Part shown: positions 46,070 to 59,532 of the stretch, piece after piece
Layout of the letters: every line of letters begins with the position of its first letter
Numbering within the stretch: the stretch's first letter is position 1
Origin: Chloromonas sp. AAM2
Taxonomy: Eukaryota > Chlorophyta > Chlorophyceae > Chlamydomonadales > Chlamydomonadaceae
Assembly: GCA_004335635.1 (NCBI GenBank)
Contig: QAXH01006562.1
Span: 346 to 64,345 of the forward strand
Reading direction: 5' to 3'
Length of the DNA: 64,000 bases
The notes under the pieces: model-generated
Databases searched by the model: none
The model's input: the letters and a program-made list of their open reading frames with translations, nothing else
Told to the model about the DNA's origin: nothing
Made by a program: the position numbers and the translations under genes

Positions 46070-49000
46070 TTGTATGCCTGTCAGCAGGCGGTGTTGCCAG
46101 AGATGACCAACTTGGACTCAAATTGGTCCCTGCATCAGCCTCTCGAAGAAAAATCAGAAAAAGAGGAGGAAGAAGCAGAAGCCATCAATGCAAAACCCAG
46201 CGAGCACGAGGCTGAAGCTCAGGATGCCGCAGCCCAGCAGCAGCAGCAACCGCAGCAACATGAGTTCAGGGAGGTCCGACTACACACAGAACCGATTGTG
46301 CATGAGCGTGGGTTTCTACACTGGCTGGCAGGCGTATGTGGTCTGCAGTATGGCCCTTCCACTGGCATCCATGCAACCAATGAGATCCTTACCAGCAAGT
46401 ACACACTGCTCACATTTGTGCCTAAGAACCTCTTTGAACAGTTTTCAAGGCTGGCCAACCTCTACTTCTTGCTGATAGCGGTGAGTGAACAGGCCATGCA
46501 GCAGTAGATGTTTTGAGCATTATGCGCAATCTACAACATAGTTCACTGAACAGCGAACCTCAGCAGCATGTTCAAGGGATGAACCAGGTCAGCCACTGAA
46601 CACGCTCTTCTGCTGGTGCATTGGGCATGAACAGGTTCTCATGACATCGGCAAGCGTTGCCCTGGCTGTGAACTTTGGGCCAGGATCACCTGTTGACGCC
46701 ATGGGACTCAATGAGAAGCAATCTGTAGAGCGCATGGCAGCCTCTCCTTGCATGCTCACTCTGTCACGCTACTAATCACCAGCCAAGCACTGCTTATGAC
46801 ATTACCACTCCCCTTTGTGACTTCTCACAGGGTCTGCAATTGATTCCTGGGCTGTCGCCGACATCCTGGTTCACCACTGTGTTCCCACTGGTCGTGGTGC
46901 TCTTGGTCAATGCTGTCAAGGAGTCCTATGATGACGTAGGCCGTCACAGGTGAGCCACATGCCTACAATACCACTTCCAGGCATGTTCACTTGTCCAGAA
47001 GCGCAGGCAGCTGGCGTGTCATGCAGTGTGGCAGGGCTGCCTGTAGTCGCTCAAACGCTGCTGCATCAGGTCGTCTTCCGGGTTGTATCTCTGTGTATAC
47101 CATGGCACAGTCCACGCCTTGTCCAGTTTTCCGTGGTCAGACAAACGGTATGTGCTCCTTGGGAATCAGGCTGTAATAGTATGTGCTTGCCACGGCGTGG
47201 CGTGCTGTGGTTGGGGAACACGTATTCAAAGGGGCTCGCAACCACTGGTCCTGCTTGTGCAGGAGTGACAAGGAGACAAATGAGAGGACCGTGCTGCTGC
47301 TCAGCAGCGGTGGTAGGGAGGAGCCCATCCAGTGGCGCGACATACGCTGTGGCCATGTGATCAAGATGCGACAGGACGAGGTGAGAGCAATACAAGTTGA
47401 GCTGAGCCATTCCTAGGAATGAAACAAAACCCCGCTGTATTCTGTACCTGCATGCATGCTGGCATGATCATGCAAGTCACAAAGCCTGAGGAATGACTGC
47501 ATGTGCAACAGCAGCTATGTCGAGCTTTACCTTGTCCTGTCTGTCATCTTCCAGGAAGTACCCGCGGACTGCGTGGTCCTGTCCTCCTCTGATGCCAAGC
47601 ATGAGTGTCACGTTGAGACTGCTAATCTGGATGGCGAAACCAACTTAAAGACAAAGAAGGCATTTGATGGCACGAAGACAGTGCACACAGCTGATCAGCT
47701 CATCGACTTCCAAGAAAGGTGCGGAGAGCTATCAACACTCAAGTATCAAACACTGAGGTCGACAGAAGCAGCTGCTCTCAGGAGTTCAACGTGTAGCAAT
47801 TTGTGTGCAGCGCCTGGCTGCTCATTTGGTAATCATACATCATCAAGACCTTTATCCAGTATGGGCATCCATATGATCGCATGCGCAGTGCAGCGGCTGT
47901 GGGCAGCCATATTGGGCGTTTTTGACATGTTTGCTGTGCACCATCCACTGTGCTGCAGGCTGGCTGTGCACACGCCAATGCCTATGGCCAACCTTTACGT
48001 GTTTGATGGCAGTGTGGTGGACGTAACGGATCCAGGCCAGAACCAGCGGCCTCTCACAGTCGACAACCTGCTGCTACGTGGCTGCACGCTGCGCAAGACA
48101 AACTGGGTGATTGGCCTGGTGGTGTTCGCCGGCGCAGACTCCAAGATCATGATGAACCGCATCAAAGCAAAGCGCAAGGTATGCTTGGAGCAAGGTGTTG
48201 TGTGCCATGCAGGTGGTGATGTTAGTGGTGTGTCTTATCTTGGATCGCACAGGCCCGCTACACGAGCTGTGCTCCCACTGCAGCACTGTAACGCACGGCA
48301 GGAGCATCATTTCTCACTCATGGCATGGTGGTTGAGGGTGACTACTCTGAAATGAGCTGCCAATGGCTGCCAGGAGACTGATGAGCCCAGACACAGATGA
48401 AAGGTGGTGGGTCATTACATCTATCTCCTAATGGCGTGCCGCTGCAGCCACTAGGGTAAAGAAGGGAGAAAAGGTGACAAGCTCGACAGAAACAAACGGC
48501 AAAAGCCACTACACAAACCAACACAGCAAACAAAGCAAGAACCCAGGCAAAGCTAGCACACAGCACTCCGTGAAGCCTGCGAAGAAACAGCAGGGAAGCC
48601 TGCATGGCCCACCAGCCGGCACGCAACAAAACATGGTGGTGAGGGTGGGAAATTAAGCAGTGCTCGCAGCACAGCTAGCACGCAGATGATTGATGTAACA
48701 ACAGAATGTTGGTACATCCCAAGGTATCACCTTTAAACCACCATGCTGATATTCGTGAGAAACTGCTGCATGTGGTTCGTTCCTCACCACTTATTACAGC
48801 TACGCGATTACCTACAAACACCACTATGTACGCATGATGATGAGCAGGTGATGGATGATTTTGATGCAAGTGTTGTTGATTCAAGATTCTCACTTGCTCC
48901 TCCCTGCCGCTCCTGCAGAAGACGAGGCTGGAGGGTCACATGCAGGTTATTGTCCCCACAATGTTCGGGGTGATGGTGCTGCTCGCCATCTTCATGGCGC

Positions 49001-52000
49001 TGGGAGAGCAGATCTACCACCAGCGGAACCAGGGCATGTGGTACCTGCAGTGGACCGGCGAGTGGCCAGACCTCAACAACGTCAGTGTTTGTGTCTCTAA
49101 ATCATGCACACGGGATTAGTTCAGCCACCAGCATCACTGTAAGGCTCCAGTGCTGTGCACGAGCAGTTGTCGCTAGTCATATTGAGAGGAAACGTCAGAA
49201 ACCTGCGTGCAGCCACTGTGCCTGCAATAAATGCGTTGGTTCACTTGTATGTGGCATGCTTGGCGGCCATGCATGCCACACGTTTCATAAGGGATCGCGC
49301 AAGGATCGCAGTCAAGAGAACAAGCGTGCTCGATTATCATATGCAGCTTTACTAGGCTGATATCGCCCTGGAATGATTCCTGATGAGTTGATTAATTTGG
49401 GTGCATGCTTGCAGGGTTTTGGCGCATGGTTTGTGCAAGTCATCCGCTTCATCATTCTGCTCAACGGCATGATTCCCATCTCACTGTACGTCACCCTGGA
49501 GATGGTCAAGATCCTGCAGTGTGTATTCGTTCTCAACACAGACAGGAAGGTCGGTGCTGACAGGGCTCTGTGCACTCCATGATCACCGGGGACGGAGGCT
49601 GATGAGGGTCTGCCAGTTCGGATACCGTAGTTGCACCTACATTTGTAGATGTGTCATTTTGCAAGTTGATGCTTTCGGCGTTACCGCATGGTGGTTTGCC
49701 AGTTTGCATAGCTCCTTACCAGGCTACGTGTCAAGAGGAGGCTACTAACTGGCTTCTAACACTGCAAACAACATATTACAGGGTGGTATGGTGCTGTTCT
49801 CAGGTCCAGTCAGTCATTGACATGTTTTGTGGTTTTGTCACAGCCTATTGACTACCAGTGTATCTGCAGTGCCCCTGACTCGCCTATACGGTTCTGCTTG
49901 TTTGCTCAGATGTACTGTGCTGATAACGACACGGCCTTTCGGTGCCGCACCACCAACCTGAATGAGGATCTGGGTCAGGTGGAGTACGTGATGAGCGACA
50001 AGACCGGCACGCTCACGCAGAACGTCATGGGCTTTGTCTGGGCCAGCGTTGACAAGCAGCTGTACGGCAAGAGCAGCCTGCCAAACCTGCCCAGCGCACG
50101 ACTTGTGAGTGCAGCCACGTGCGGTGATGTGCATGTGGTGACAGAGAGCATGATCAGATTGGGCCGTGGTTCGTCAGCCTTGAGGTGGCATGTGGTTTGG
50201 TGAAGCTTGCCGATTTCAGTGTTGCGGGCAACATTGCAGGGACCTGAACACGTGTGTTGCTATTCCCGCAGGCACACCCAAAAGTCAGACAGCCAGGAGC
50301 CAGGCCAGCGCACGTCCCAGACAAGTGCGTGTTACTCGGGCCTGACTGCCAGTGGTGTCATGTAATCATGGATGTTCGCTTTGAATACTTTATTATTGTC
50401 CGACGTGCCTCATGCACGCATACTGCAACACAGCCGTGGTCGCCATGACCGGTGCTGATCAGCAGCTGCATGATTTGTTTGCAGCGTATTTGTCAATAAT
50501 TTGTCTTGTAACAGCCACGCTGCAGTAGGTGCAGCCCAGCTTACTGCACACCATGTACCTTTCATCTGGTTGTTGTTGTTGTTGTTGTTGCTGCTGCTGC
50601 TGTTGTTCTTGTTGTCTTTTTACATCCATGTCGATGCGCGCAGAAGCTATGGTTGTTTTGCGCTGTGCATGCAGGACGCCCCACACCCTGCTGCTGGACC
50701 CCGCACTGCACCAGAAGCTAGGCCAGCCCTTCGCCACCCTAGCCGGAGCCGGCACGACAACGAGCGCCACGCCACCCGACCAGGCCGTTGCCACGTTCTT
50801 CATCTGCCTGGCGGTGTGCAACACAGTCGAGCCACAGGTCCTGGAGGACGGTCGATTTGTCTACCAGGTATGCGTCTCTCAGGCTTTGAGCTTGCAACTG
50901 TAAGGCTTGTGCCCGGTGGCAGTAGACTGCTGTTGTGCGTTCTGGTGTGGGGGCAACGAAGGCCACAGCTGGCAGCACGACTCTGCAGACTGCCTGTGGG
51001 ATTGGGAGCTGAGGCAGATAGATCTATAGAAGTATCGCCAGACAGAATCTGTGAACCTGTCGTTGCCTAGCTGCTATACGGTATTCCACTGCCTCAGTTG
51101 TTTTGCATGCTTGCAGGCGTCCTCTCCTGACGAGGAGGCGCTGGTGGAGGGCGCAGCCATGGCTGGCTACAAGCTTGTGTCCAGAGCGTGAGTGGTCATG
51201 CAGCCGCGCTAGAACAGCAGGATGTACTGTTGCAGATACGGATAGTAACAGTGTCATGCTAACCTGTAAAAAAAAAGATGTTTGCCAGTTCTGGGACAGT
51301 TTCCAGGAACGACACAGGAGTCACTGCTAGTCAGTGTAAGGCTTTCTGAATGATATAAAACACTGCTAGTCAGGGAGGCAGGGGATCGACACATGGGAAG
51401 CTGTCAAGCTTTTTTTTTCCAGTGGTCGTTGGGCCAAGGCATTGGATACGTTCTTTGTGCTCAGGAGAGGTGGTCTTGATATGCTTTCCTTCACAGGAAT
51501 AAGGAGATAGAGGTGGAGTACCATGGTCAGCGCCATGTGTACAAGGAGCTGGCTGTGCTGGAGTTCAACAGCGACCGCAAGCGGATGAGTGTCATTTGCA
51601 AGTAAGTGCACTTCACACCAGGTCTGGCAGAAGCAATTTTGCACACTGCTTGCAACAGACCGCTCGCATCGTATGCTCTTTGCACACGACAGGTTGCACC
51701 TTGTTTGCACGGGTATTACTCACGTCCTCTGCGCATGTCTGCAGGTGCCCAGATGGCAAGATCCGCCTGTTTTGCAAGGGAGCAGACACCATGATCATGA
51801 CACGTGTCAGGCCCAACCAGCCCATCACCACGCATGTGCGCAATCATCTGGTACGTTGCAGCGAAAGCTCGCATGGTCATGCCTGGTGTGTGCAGCCCAT
51901 CAATCCATGCCGGCTTATGGTGCAGCTGCATGCCAGCAAGGTGACCATGCGCATGACCACCCAGCGGCAGCTGCTGGTCAACGACTGATGATTGCTACAT

Positions 52001-55000
52001 AGAGGTGTTGCTCCAAATACAGCAATGTGCGATGCCCAGTATCCATGCGCATGCAGCTGCCACCGTTTGGCTGTTATGCATGGATGCGCTTTGTCTTGCT
52101 ACCTGTCATGCCACATGAAAATTCCCTGCTGGTTTTGCTCTGTGCAGGCTGACATGGCACAGGCTGGCTACCGCACGCTCTGTGTCGCACAGAAGGAGCT
52201 AAGAGAGGACCAGTGGAAAAACTGGTGCGTGGAAGCTGTGTAAGAGGCTTGCTGCTCCATCATTGTTCAATGACCACGTGGTTTGATGTCTACACTTCTT
52301 TCACTGGTTTACAGGCCAGTGTGATATGGCAACTTCTATGATGACGTCTGTCTGGCTCAGCCAGTACCAGGCCTGCGTCACCGGCATCTGCTGCCAGTTG
52401 CCATCTCTTAAGCTGGAGCACCTCTCAGGAGCCGCTTCTTTGTGCTGAATTGCATGCTAACCACTACAAAACGTTGCTGGGTTTACTGCAAGTCACAGTG
52501 CTGATAAGAGTATACTTTTGCTTGCAGGCATACAAGTCACCATTCAGCCAGTGTGTCGCTTCAAGATCGTGAACTGAAGATGGCTCAGTCCGCAGAGAAG
52601 ATCGAGTCAGACATGGACTTGCTGGGCGCTACAGCGGTGGAGGACAAACTGCAGGTAGGCAGCAGGCGTTGTGCACGCAGGGTGCTGTCTATCTGACCTA
52701 CAGTATTCCCTTCATGCCTGCTTTGGTGATGCATCAACACCTACATATTGGGTAAAAGCACTGATGCAACCAGGCTAGGTGGGTTGCGCTAGGTGGGTCA
52801 GGACTATCACCGACAAGCTGCAAAATATGGTGTTCAGACGCGTGCGCCGCACACTGCAGATTGCCAACCCAGTACAGCTTGTCCACACTGTCCACACCCT
52901 TCTCACACACTGCACAATCCATCATCATCGTTACATGCCTTATCATGGTCCAAACCATGGTACCGCAATGCCAATGCACGTTGCTTGTCCTGTGCCCTGT
53001 GCAGGACGGTGTGCCTGAAGCCATCGCCAGCCTGGTTGCAGCCGGCATCAAGGTGTGGGTGCTGACAGGCGACAAGGTGGAAACTGCCATCAGCATTGCC
53101 TTCTCCTGCCGCCTGTTCAGCGACAACATGGCCATTGTGGAGCTGCGGGACAGGGACTTCGAGCGAGCGCTGGCGCAGGCCGGGGTGCAGCGCAGCGAGC
53201 GCACGGGGAGGTTGGACGAGGCAGTCGGAGGGACAATGGACCAGCTGCTGGAGGCAGAGAGCGCAGTGAGTTGCTTGTCAGGGACAGCTGGGGGATGGAC
53301 TGTCTAGGTGTGTGCATAGATGCACCAGCAGGTGTGATGCCAGCTTTACAGCTTGAGGGGAGGGTCTCCAGCCCGTCCAACCTACAAGTGAAGGGGATTG
53401 GGACTGCGACACACCTGGATAGTAATGGTGGTGGTCACCCCTTGAGCTACTATCCTAACCGCAAACCTCGTTACCTGAGTTTGTTACCAAAAGACAGCAC
53501 GTGTGTTTCCATCATCGTGTTACCATATCTCCCCTGACTTGGCATCAACCGGGCTTGCGAATTTGTGTAAGGTGCAACCGCCTGAGCATCTGCCGTCTGC
53601 GCTGTCTTCTCAGGTGTTCAAGCAGAAGATTGATGAGGTTGAGGCCGAGAACATCCGCATGGAGTACGAGGTCAAGCAGGAGTCCATCACCAGCAACTCG
53701 CACCGCTTCAGCCTGACGCGCCCTGACAACGCGCCCACCCTCCAGGCATCCACGCACGTGGGGCTTGTGATTGAGGGCGGCGCGCTCGGCGTGGGGCTGA
53801 ACAAGCAGCACTGGGCTCAGCTGCTGCAGCTGTGCAGCAGCTGCAAAAGTGTCGTCTGTTGCAGGTAAGGAGCAGGCCAGATGGAAGAAGGATGGGTTTA
53901 GCAGAGGAGACGTTTCTTGTCTAGCCGGACTAGGGTGAGCAAAATCAGGTCATGAATGGCAATTGAAGAATCGTACAGCACATTTGGTTCGCGTAAGGTT
54001 GCAGTGTTCTTGCATGTTCCTACCAGGCAATGTGATAGGTATCTACTGCCGTGTATGGGTGTACGCGTGCAAAGGCTCCTTTCGTCCTTTGCAGGGTGTC
54101 GCCAAAGCAGAAGGCAGACGTGACGGAGCTTGTCAGGAAAAAGAAGGGTGCCATGACCCTGGGCATCGGAGATGGAGCCAACGACGTGGGCATGATTCAG
54201 GTGGGTCAAGGCTGCTTCATGAGGGGAGCAAGACAACTCAGGTGGCAGAGGCACTTTCACGCCTTGCTCCGGTGCTGACCATGGCTTGACGATATATTCT
54301 GCCAATACCCTACATTTGCGCCGATACACGCGCTTCCTGGTCGTTCATCACGCCCTGCAACGGCCTTGTCCATCCTGCAGTCTGTACAGCACACGCTGCC
54401 TGATGCCTGATCCTGATGTTGCGCGCAGCCTGCTGCACCTTCCTTATCTGTTGCCTCCCTGCCGCACGATACGTTGTATCGATCATTTACTTGTACATGT
54501 TAGTTAATGCAGCCTAGTGCACCTCGCGTGCTTGCAGGCTGCTCACATTGGTTGCGGCATCAGTGGGCGCGAGGGGCGTGCCGCTGTGCTGGCCAGTGAC
54601 TTCAGCTTTGCCCAGTTCCGCTACGTGGCACGCCTCATCCTGGTGCACGGCAGGTCCTGCTACAGGCGCAACGTGGAGGTGGTGGTGTACTCGTTCTACA
54701 AGAACTGGCTACACAACCTCACGTACATATACTTTGCCTTTGTCACTGGTGGGTGGGACGTGCGTGCTCGGTTGGACAAGGGGGAAAGGCAGGGCCATCA
54801 AGTGCATGGACTAGCAGCCAGTGAATGGCAAGGTTGGAATGGTTGAGGTGCAGTGATTTATGTGTTCCAAGGGTCACAGGCCTGATGATGGGCTGATCAT
54901 TGGGTGTAATCCAGCTTTTTCTCAGTCCTGCTGCATGCCCAGTACTTGAACAGCATCGTGATAGATACACTTGCAAAAACTGTGCACGTGCAGCCTGGTC

Positions 55001-57621
55001 CGCCCAGCCTCTGTACACGACCGGGCTCATCTCAACACTCAACTTGTTCTGGGCCTCTCTGCCCATCATCGCTTACGCCTTCATAGAGCAGGTGAGATGA
55101 CCTGGGGGCTTGCGTTGCCAAGTGACACCGGAATGCCGTTTACGCGTATTGTGCTTGTTGGCTGGACCTGACACAGATTTGTTGGTCAACGTGGGATGAC
55201 TGCAGTGGCTTCAGAATTCGGGTTTGCAAGCGCTGGTTCGTGACAGTGTGCGTGCTTGGACATGGCTGCCATTCCCTGCAGGAGGTCAGCCACCAGTCAC
55301 TGATGAACAACCCAACGCTGTACCATGACACCATGTGCGCAACGCGGCGGACGTTCCTCATAACCCAGCTGCAGTGGCTGGGGCTGGTGAGTGTATTTGT
55401 AGCTGCGTGGTTTGATGACCCACTCATCAACCTGGCTAGGGAGCATCTCGTTGTTGTTACTGTTATTGTTGTTGTCTTTTCGAGATCGTGTTTGTGTGCA
55501 ACGCTCACAAGGCATTGTGTCCGCAGCCGAGGGATAACTGTCAATAGTGATAAGTATCTTGCTAGTGGCTGCAGCACAGACCTCGGATCGCCAGGTAGAG
55601 TGCTTAGAGGTTATGCTCCAGCAAGCTGTGTCGTCAACGGCTGCTGTGTGTGACGTGCCTGCAGGGCACCTGGCACAGCCTTGTGGTGTTCTTCGTGCCC
55701 ATGTACAGCATGGGTATGACCAACGACAGCCAGGGGCGCAGTCCCAACTGGGTCATGGTTGGCTGCACCATCTACACAGCGACCGTTGTTGTGCTCAACC
55801 TCAAGATTGCCCTGCGGACAAGGTGGGGCTTGTTATTGCGAACAACCCTGAGCACCAGGGTCGTTCACGACCCTTCAAGAGTGATGATCTTTCACTAGAA
55901 AGCACACAGGCTGTTCAGTATCACTGTCACTGCTAAAACAATTCTGGCTCGCTTGCCAAGCCAGCATGCAGCACATGCCTACCTTTCTGCGAGTGGGGCC
56001 ATGTCCCACGTCATCCACTTGTATGTAAAGCATGTGTGCACGTGTGTTGTGGCAGGTACTGGACCTGGGTCAATCACCTCGTGATCTGGCTCCCTGCCGC
56101 GCTCTGGTTCCCTTTCGTCTGGCTGTACGGCCTGGTCTGGCCGGTGAGTCATTTACAACTCAATACTTGATAAACCACTGCCAAGGCGACCCATGGAGAG
56201 TTCAGACGTTGAGAAGATATCTCAGCTGCTGCTTCCTGACTGACGCACCAACCCTGCCGTGCTCTTGCCGTGCTCGTGCCGTGCAGGTGGCTAAAATTGA
56301 CGGCACAGCTGAAATGAACTCGATGGCTACGCAACTCTATCCAAACCCATTCTTTTGGCTGGCAGGTGTGTGGTGCAATCACTGTCTTTTTCGTTATCTT
56401 TGACGCAAGCACAGTGACACAGGGCTTGAGATACAGGGCCCCTTGTGCTGTGCTTGTACCTGTCACTAAACACTTACCCATCTCTAAAGCCCCTTATTGC
56501 CTGGCAGCTGACCGTAAAGGTATACAGGATGGTAGGCTCTTGTACACCGGACACGCTGCCAGCAAGCATAATTCAAGGTGCATGCCACAGAGCGGCAATT
56601 AACTTTTTTTTTAAGATGTTTGCCAGTTCTGGGACAAATGCCAGAGTCTTTTTTTGGCCTCAGCCTGCTGCTAGGACCAAGAAAGAAGCGGGCCACCGTG
56701 ACACTTTTTTATTGTGGGGTACATGTGGGGTGTGATGTGCTGTTGCTTGGCTCGCCTGGCACTGCCTCGCACTTGCCAGCCGGCACGTGAGCAGTGCTCT
56801 ACCAGTGCTCAAGTCATTGTACAAGGACACATGCACGCTGAGCTCCTCGCACGATTCACGATCAGGCCGGAACACTGACAAGCTGTGCTCGCCAGGATTA
56901 ACCGTATCATGACAGACAAGCAGTGGCCGCCGGTCTCACGTCTCTCTGCTTGCTGTCCTCAGGTTTCCTGCTGGCGCCTGCCCTGGCGCTGCTGCTTGAC
57001 CTGGTCATCATGACCTTCAGGAGGCACCTGGCGCCAGAGCCACACGAGATACTGCAGGTGAGCAGTGCATGCAATACAGCACACTGCACGTGCACATCTG
57101 CATAGACATATACTTTGTCTGTGATGGCACACAGAGGATCAATCCGCCTGTCGGCATAACATCTTCCGTTGCCTCCCGCCGCCAAGTGACTTGTCTCGTG
57201 TCATGAATGTCGTTTTTTGTGATGTCGTAACAACGACAACCCCCCCGTCGCCGCTTGCAAGTCCCTTCGTGTGTCATGATTGCGTTTCATGAATGGATCG
57301 CACAAGGGAATCCGCTGGTCAACAGTCACACTCTGTGGCCGCTGGCACCGTGGCTTTTCGTGTGTCTTGACTGTGTGCCATGGGTGTCTTTGTTCCATTC
57401 AGGAGTATGAGTACATGGAGGATGTGCGCAAGGCAGCGCTGGTGGAGCTGGGACTGGGCAACGTGGCCGCCAGGCAGTCAAACCGCCAGGGGCTGGACTC
57501 GCTGGGCCGTGCAGACATTCCGTCCCGGTCTGTCGTCTTGACTGAGATGCAGGCAGCGGAGCGGGTTGGAACTGGACCATCACAGAATCAATCCAGCAAC
57601 GGTGTAGCTGCACTGCTCTGA
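46070..57621 (+). CDS. P4-type ATPase (phospholipid flippase)
   Basis: P4-ATPases move phospholipids from the outer or lumenal to the cytosolic leaflet of Golgi, endosome or plasma membranes, usually with a CDC50 partner. Twenty-six exons join in frame to about 1,308 residues; exon starts are 46070, 46831, 47263, 47555, 47959, 48919, 49415, 49910, 50272, 50675, 51117, 51497, 51745, 52148, 52528, 53005, 53614, 54095, 54538, 54994, 55282, 55665, 56056, 56287, 56963 and 57403. Motifs in order are [20 protein letters not shown], the A-domain DGETNLK, TM4 [12 protein letters not shown], the phosphorylation site [55 protein letters not shown] in variant form ([14 protein letters not shown]) and [13 protein letters not shown] segments 5-10 follow. 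All catalytic residues are intact. The N-terminus is acidic and Gln-rich. The Met at 46103 is an alternative start. The 53-nt exon at 50272 is required to keep the frame. Confidence 0.96.
50570..50615 (+). repeat. TTG/CTG trinucleotide tract in a P4-ATPase intron
   Basis: A run of TTG units followed by CTG units and more TTG lies in the intron before the exon at 50675. Open frames here on both strands (poly-Cys/Leu or poly-Gln) are repeat artefacts. Confidence 0.85.
51268..51299 (-). repeat. Short dispersed element B, copy 4 (inverted)
   Basis: A run of nine A is followed by GATG and TTTGCCAGTTCTGGGACA. It is the reverse complement of the element and lies in a P4-ATPase intron. Confidence 0.75.
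56603..56639 (-). repeat. Short dispersed element B, copy 5 (inverted)
   Basis: AAGATGTTTGCCAGTTCTGG followed by GACAAAT lies in the intron before the P4-ATPase exon at 56963. Here the homopolymer beside it is T rather than A. Confidence 0.7.
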
Positions 57622-58772
57622 AGTGCATCAGTCCAGCACGTGACGCTCAGCCATGACGGGCAGACTGAAGATGCCACATTGAGCCCTCACACTTGAAGGA
57701 TCTGGACAGAGCCGAGCTCGAGTAACTCACGGATGTCGCATTTCCGGAGCGACACGAGGTCTCTGCTGGAGCACGGCACACACATTAGACAAACTGAGGT
57801 GTCGACACTCGCACATGAAGGCTTCTTGTGGCGGGCAGGCACACGCAGAACACTCTCGGCCGTGCAAACGGCTATTCACTGGCCAGGACATACGTCTTGC
57901 TTATGAACGTGGTATACACGGCAGGCAGGGAAACAATTCAAAACAGGGTGTGCTTGTCATCCAATATGCAGTCGTAAGCTACTCCGTTGTGTTCTGTTGC
58001 CTAAGACGTTTGCCAAGTGACAAGGAGCACAGCAAGGTTGGATCAAACTCAATGAGGGATAGTGATTGCTCAGTCAGGAGTGCTCTCGATTTGCTCGTTT
58101 TACTTGTAGCCTGTTCTGATTGACATGGTCGCTACTGAGTGTAGATTGACTACTCTGTCCAACGTCAGAAACTATGTATTGACGTTCTTGAGATGTTTGT
58201 TGATTGATGGCAGGATGAGTGTTAGTGACCAGGGGTTATGATGTCGCGGCCTGGTTTATGATGAACTTTATGAGCATTTTGCCAGCATGGCTATCACAGG
58301 TCGGTTTGTGAACACTATTCCTGCGGAGCTATCGGTCAGTTTATTGCATGAAGCGTGACTACCACCATTACTATCTCAGTGTGTGCACATGTGTTGGATG
58401 GGTTGAGCCCGGATGGGGGATGCCCTCTGGCCATGTGATGTCTAAGACCAATGCTCAAATTCAATCTCAACGCACGTTTGAACAGTTTCTAGCTGCAGTA
58501 TGGTGTATTTGCATGCTGAGCTATCTTCATCTGCAATGACTAGCATTCCACGTGTCTGAACTGCTTGGCTGGGGGTGTGCAAACTGCAATCACGGCCCGG
58601 AACACATTGTGTTGTTACCTCTGTAGTGATTACCCTCTGCTGGGCAGCAGTGCCAGGCTGCTGCAGTAAGCGTGGAGTGCCCACCACTAGCACATTGTCG
58701 AGCCGTACTGCACCCGCACTGTATACATTAATGCAGAAAGGGTCACCGTAGAAAAATAAAGACCGCACACGT

Positions 58773-58855
58773 CACAAGGAGGAGGAGGGAGTGCACACCA
58801 TGAAGCACGTCCAACGCAAACATCAACTATTTGCGCAAATTTCAAAAACATGTTA
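58773..58855 (-). repeat. Dispersed repeat family A, inverted copy
   Basis: Read on the minus strand this copy runs from CAAATAGTTGATGTTTGCG through TTGGACGTGCTTCATGGTGT to the common end CACTCCCTCCTCCTCCTTGT. It is 5'-truncated relative to copy 1. Confidence 0.7.
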
Positions 58856-58911
58856 CCACTGAGTCACCACCTGTTCTGCACATCTCAACCATGTCAGTCT
58901 CAGGCTCACAA

Positions 58912-58943
58912 AAATTGTCCCAGAGCAAACATCTGTTTTTTTT
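58912..58943 (+). repeat. Short dispersed element B, copy 6 (internal deletion)
   Basis: AATTGTCCCAGAGCAAACAT followed by CTG and a T run: the element lacks the AACTGG core of the other copies but keeps both ends. Confidence 0.6.
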
Positions 58944-59072
58944 CTGCCAGGCTGTGATGTTTGCGAGACGGAGCCTTGTGTTTCAACTGGGTTCCAGCTG
59001 AGGTGCATGTCCCTCTGCCAATGGGGGTGCATGTGGAGATGGCGTCTGCTGTCCCTCATTCACCAATGCTGT

Positions 59073-59092
59073 GTCTGGCAAACATCTTTTTT
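59073..59092 (+). repeat. Short dispersed element B, copy 7 (partial)
   Basis: Only the right-hand part remains: TCTGGCAAACATC and a six-T run, about 40 bp before the hairpin. Confidence 0.5.
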
Positions 59093-59134
59093 CCCGCCCA
59101 AGCTCGTGTCGCTCTGTCTGTGATAGGCAAATGC

Positions 59135-59293
59135 TCGGATACTAGACCGGTCGGTGATAGGGACTCTCACTCTATATCGGTGTGTGTAAAAAAAATTGAA
59201 AAAAATGTTTGTAAAAAAAACAAGGGCCATGAAACTACTCACACACACCGATATAGAGTGAGAGTCCCTATCACCGATCGGTCTAGTATCCGA
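59135..59293. repeat. Long near-perfect inverted repeat (hairpin / foldback element)
   Basis: Two 53-bp arms (59135-59187 and 59241-59293) are reverse complements with about one mismatch. They start TCGGATACTAGACC and run to ATATCGGTGTGTGT. The 53-bp spacer is A-rich. The size and structure fit a foldback MITE-like element or a transcribed hairpin; no protein is encoded. Confidence 0.9.
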
Positions 59294-59532
59294 TCAGCTG
59301 TAGGGAAATCACCATCTCTTGCATGGCTTGCTGGCGTTCGCACTCGGTGTATGTCCACTCTGATATAAAAATCTAATTACACCCCATGGTTGGCCTCCAG
59401 CATGCCTTGCAGGGCCTGGATCACCATCATGACATGGCTTGTTGCGGAGCTGCGAGCTGCGGAGCAAAAGGATATTACAAGCCCATTGGCAGTCGCAAAT
59501 AAATAGGTACTATCAGCTTCTCAGCGGCTTCC

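Larger units (their letters stand above)
57622..59532. other. Gene-poor region downstream of the P4-ATPase
   Basis: No gene can be supported. The stretch holds an inverted family A copy (58773-58855), two element B copies (58912-58943, 59073-59092) and a long hairpin (59135-59293). It leads into the methyltransferase remnant. Open frames such as 57815-58123 show no recognisable motif. Confidence 0.5.

Noticed and set aside
50459..50824. Poly-Gln minus-strand frame
   Set aside because: Encoded by the TTG/CTG tract in a P4-ATPase intron; antisense to supported exons.
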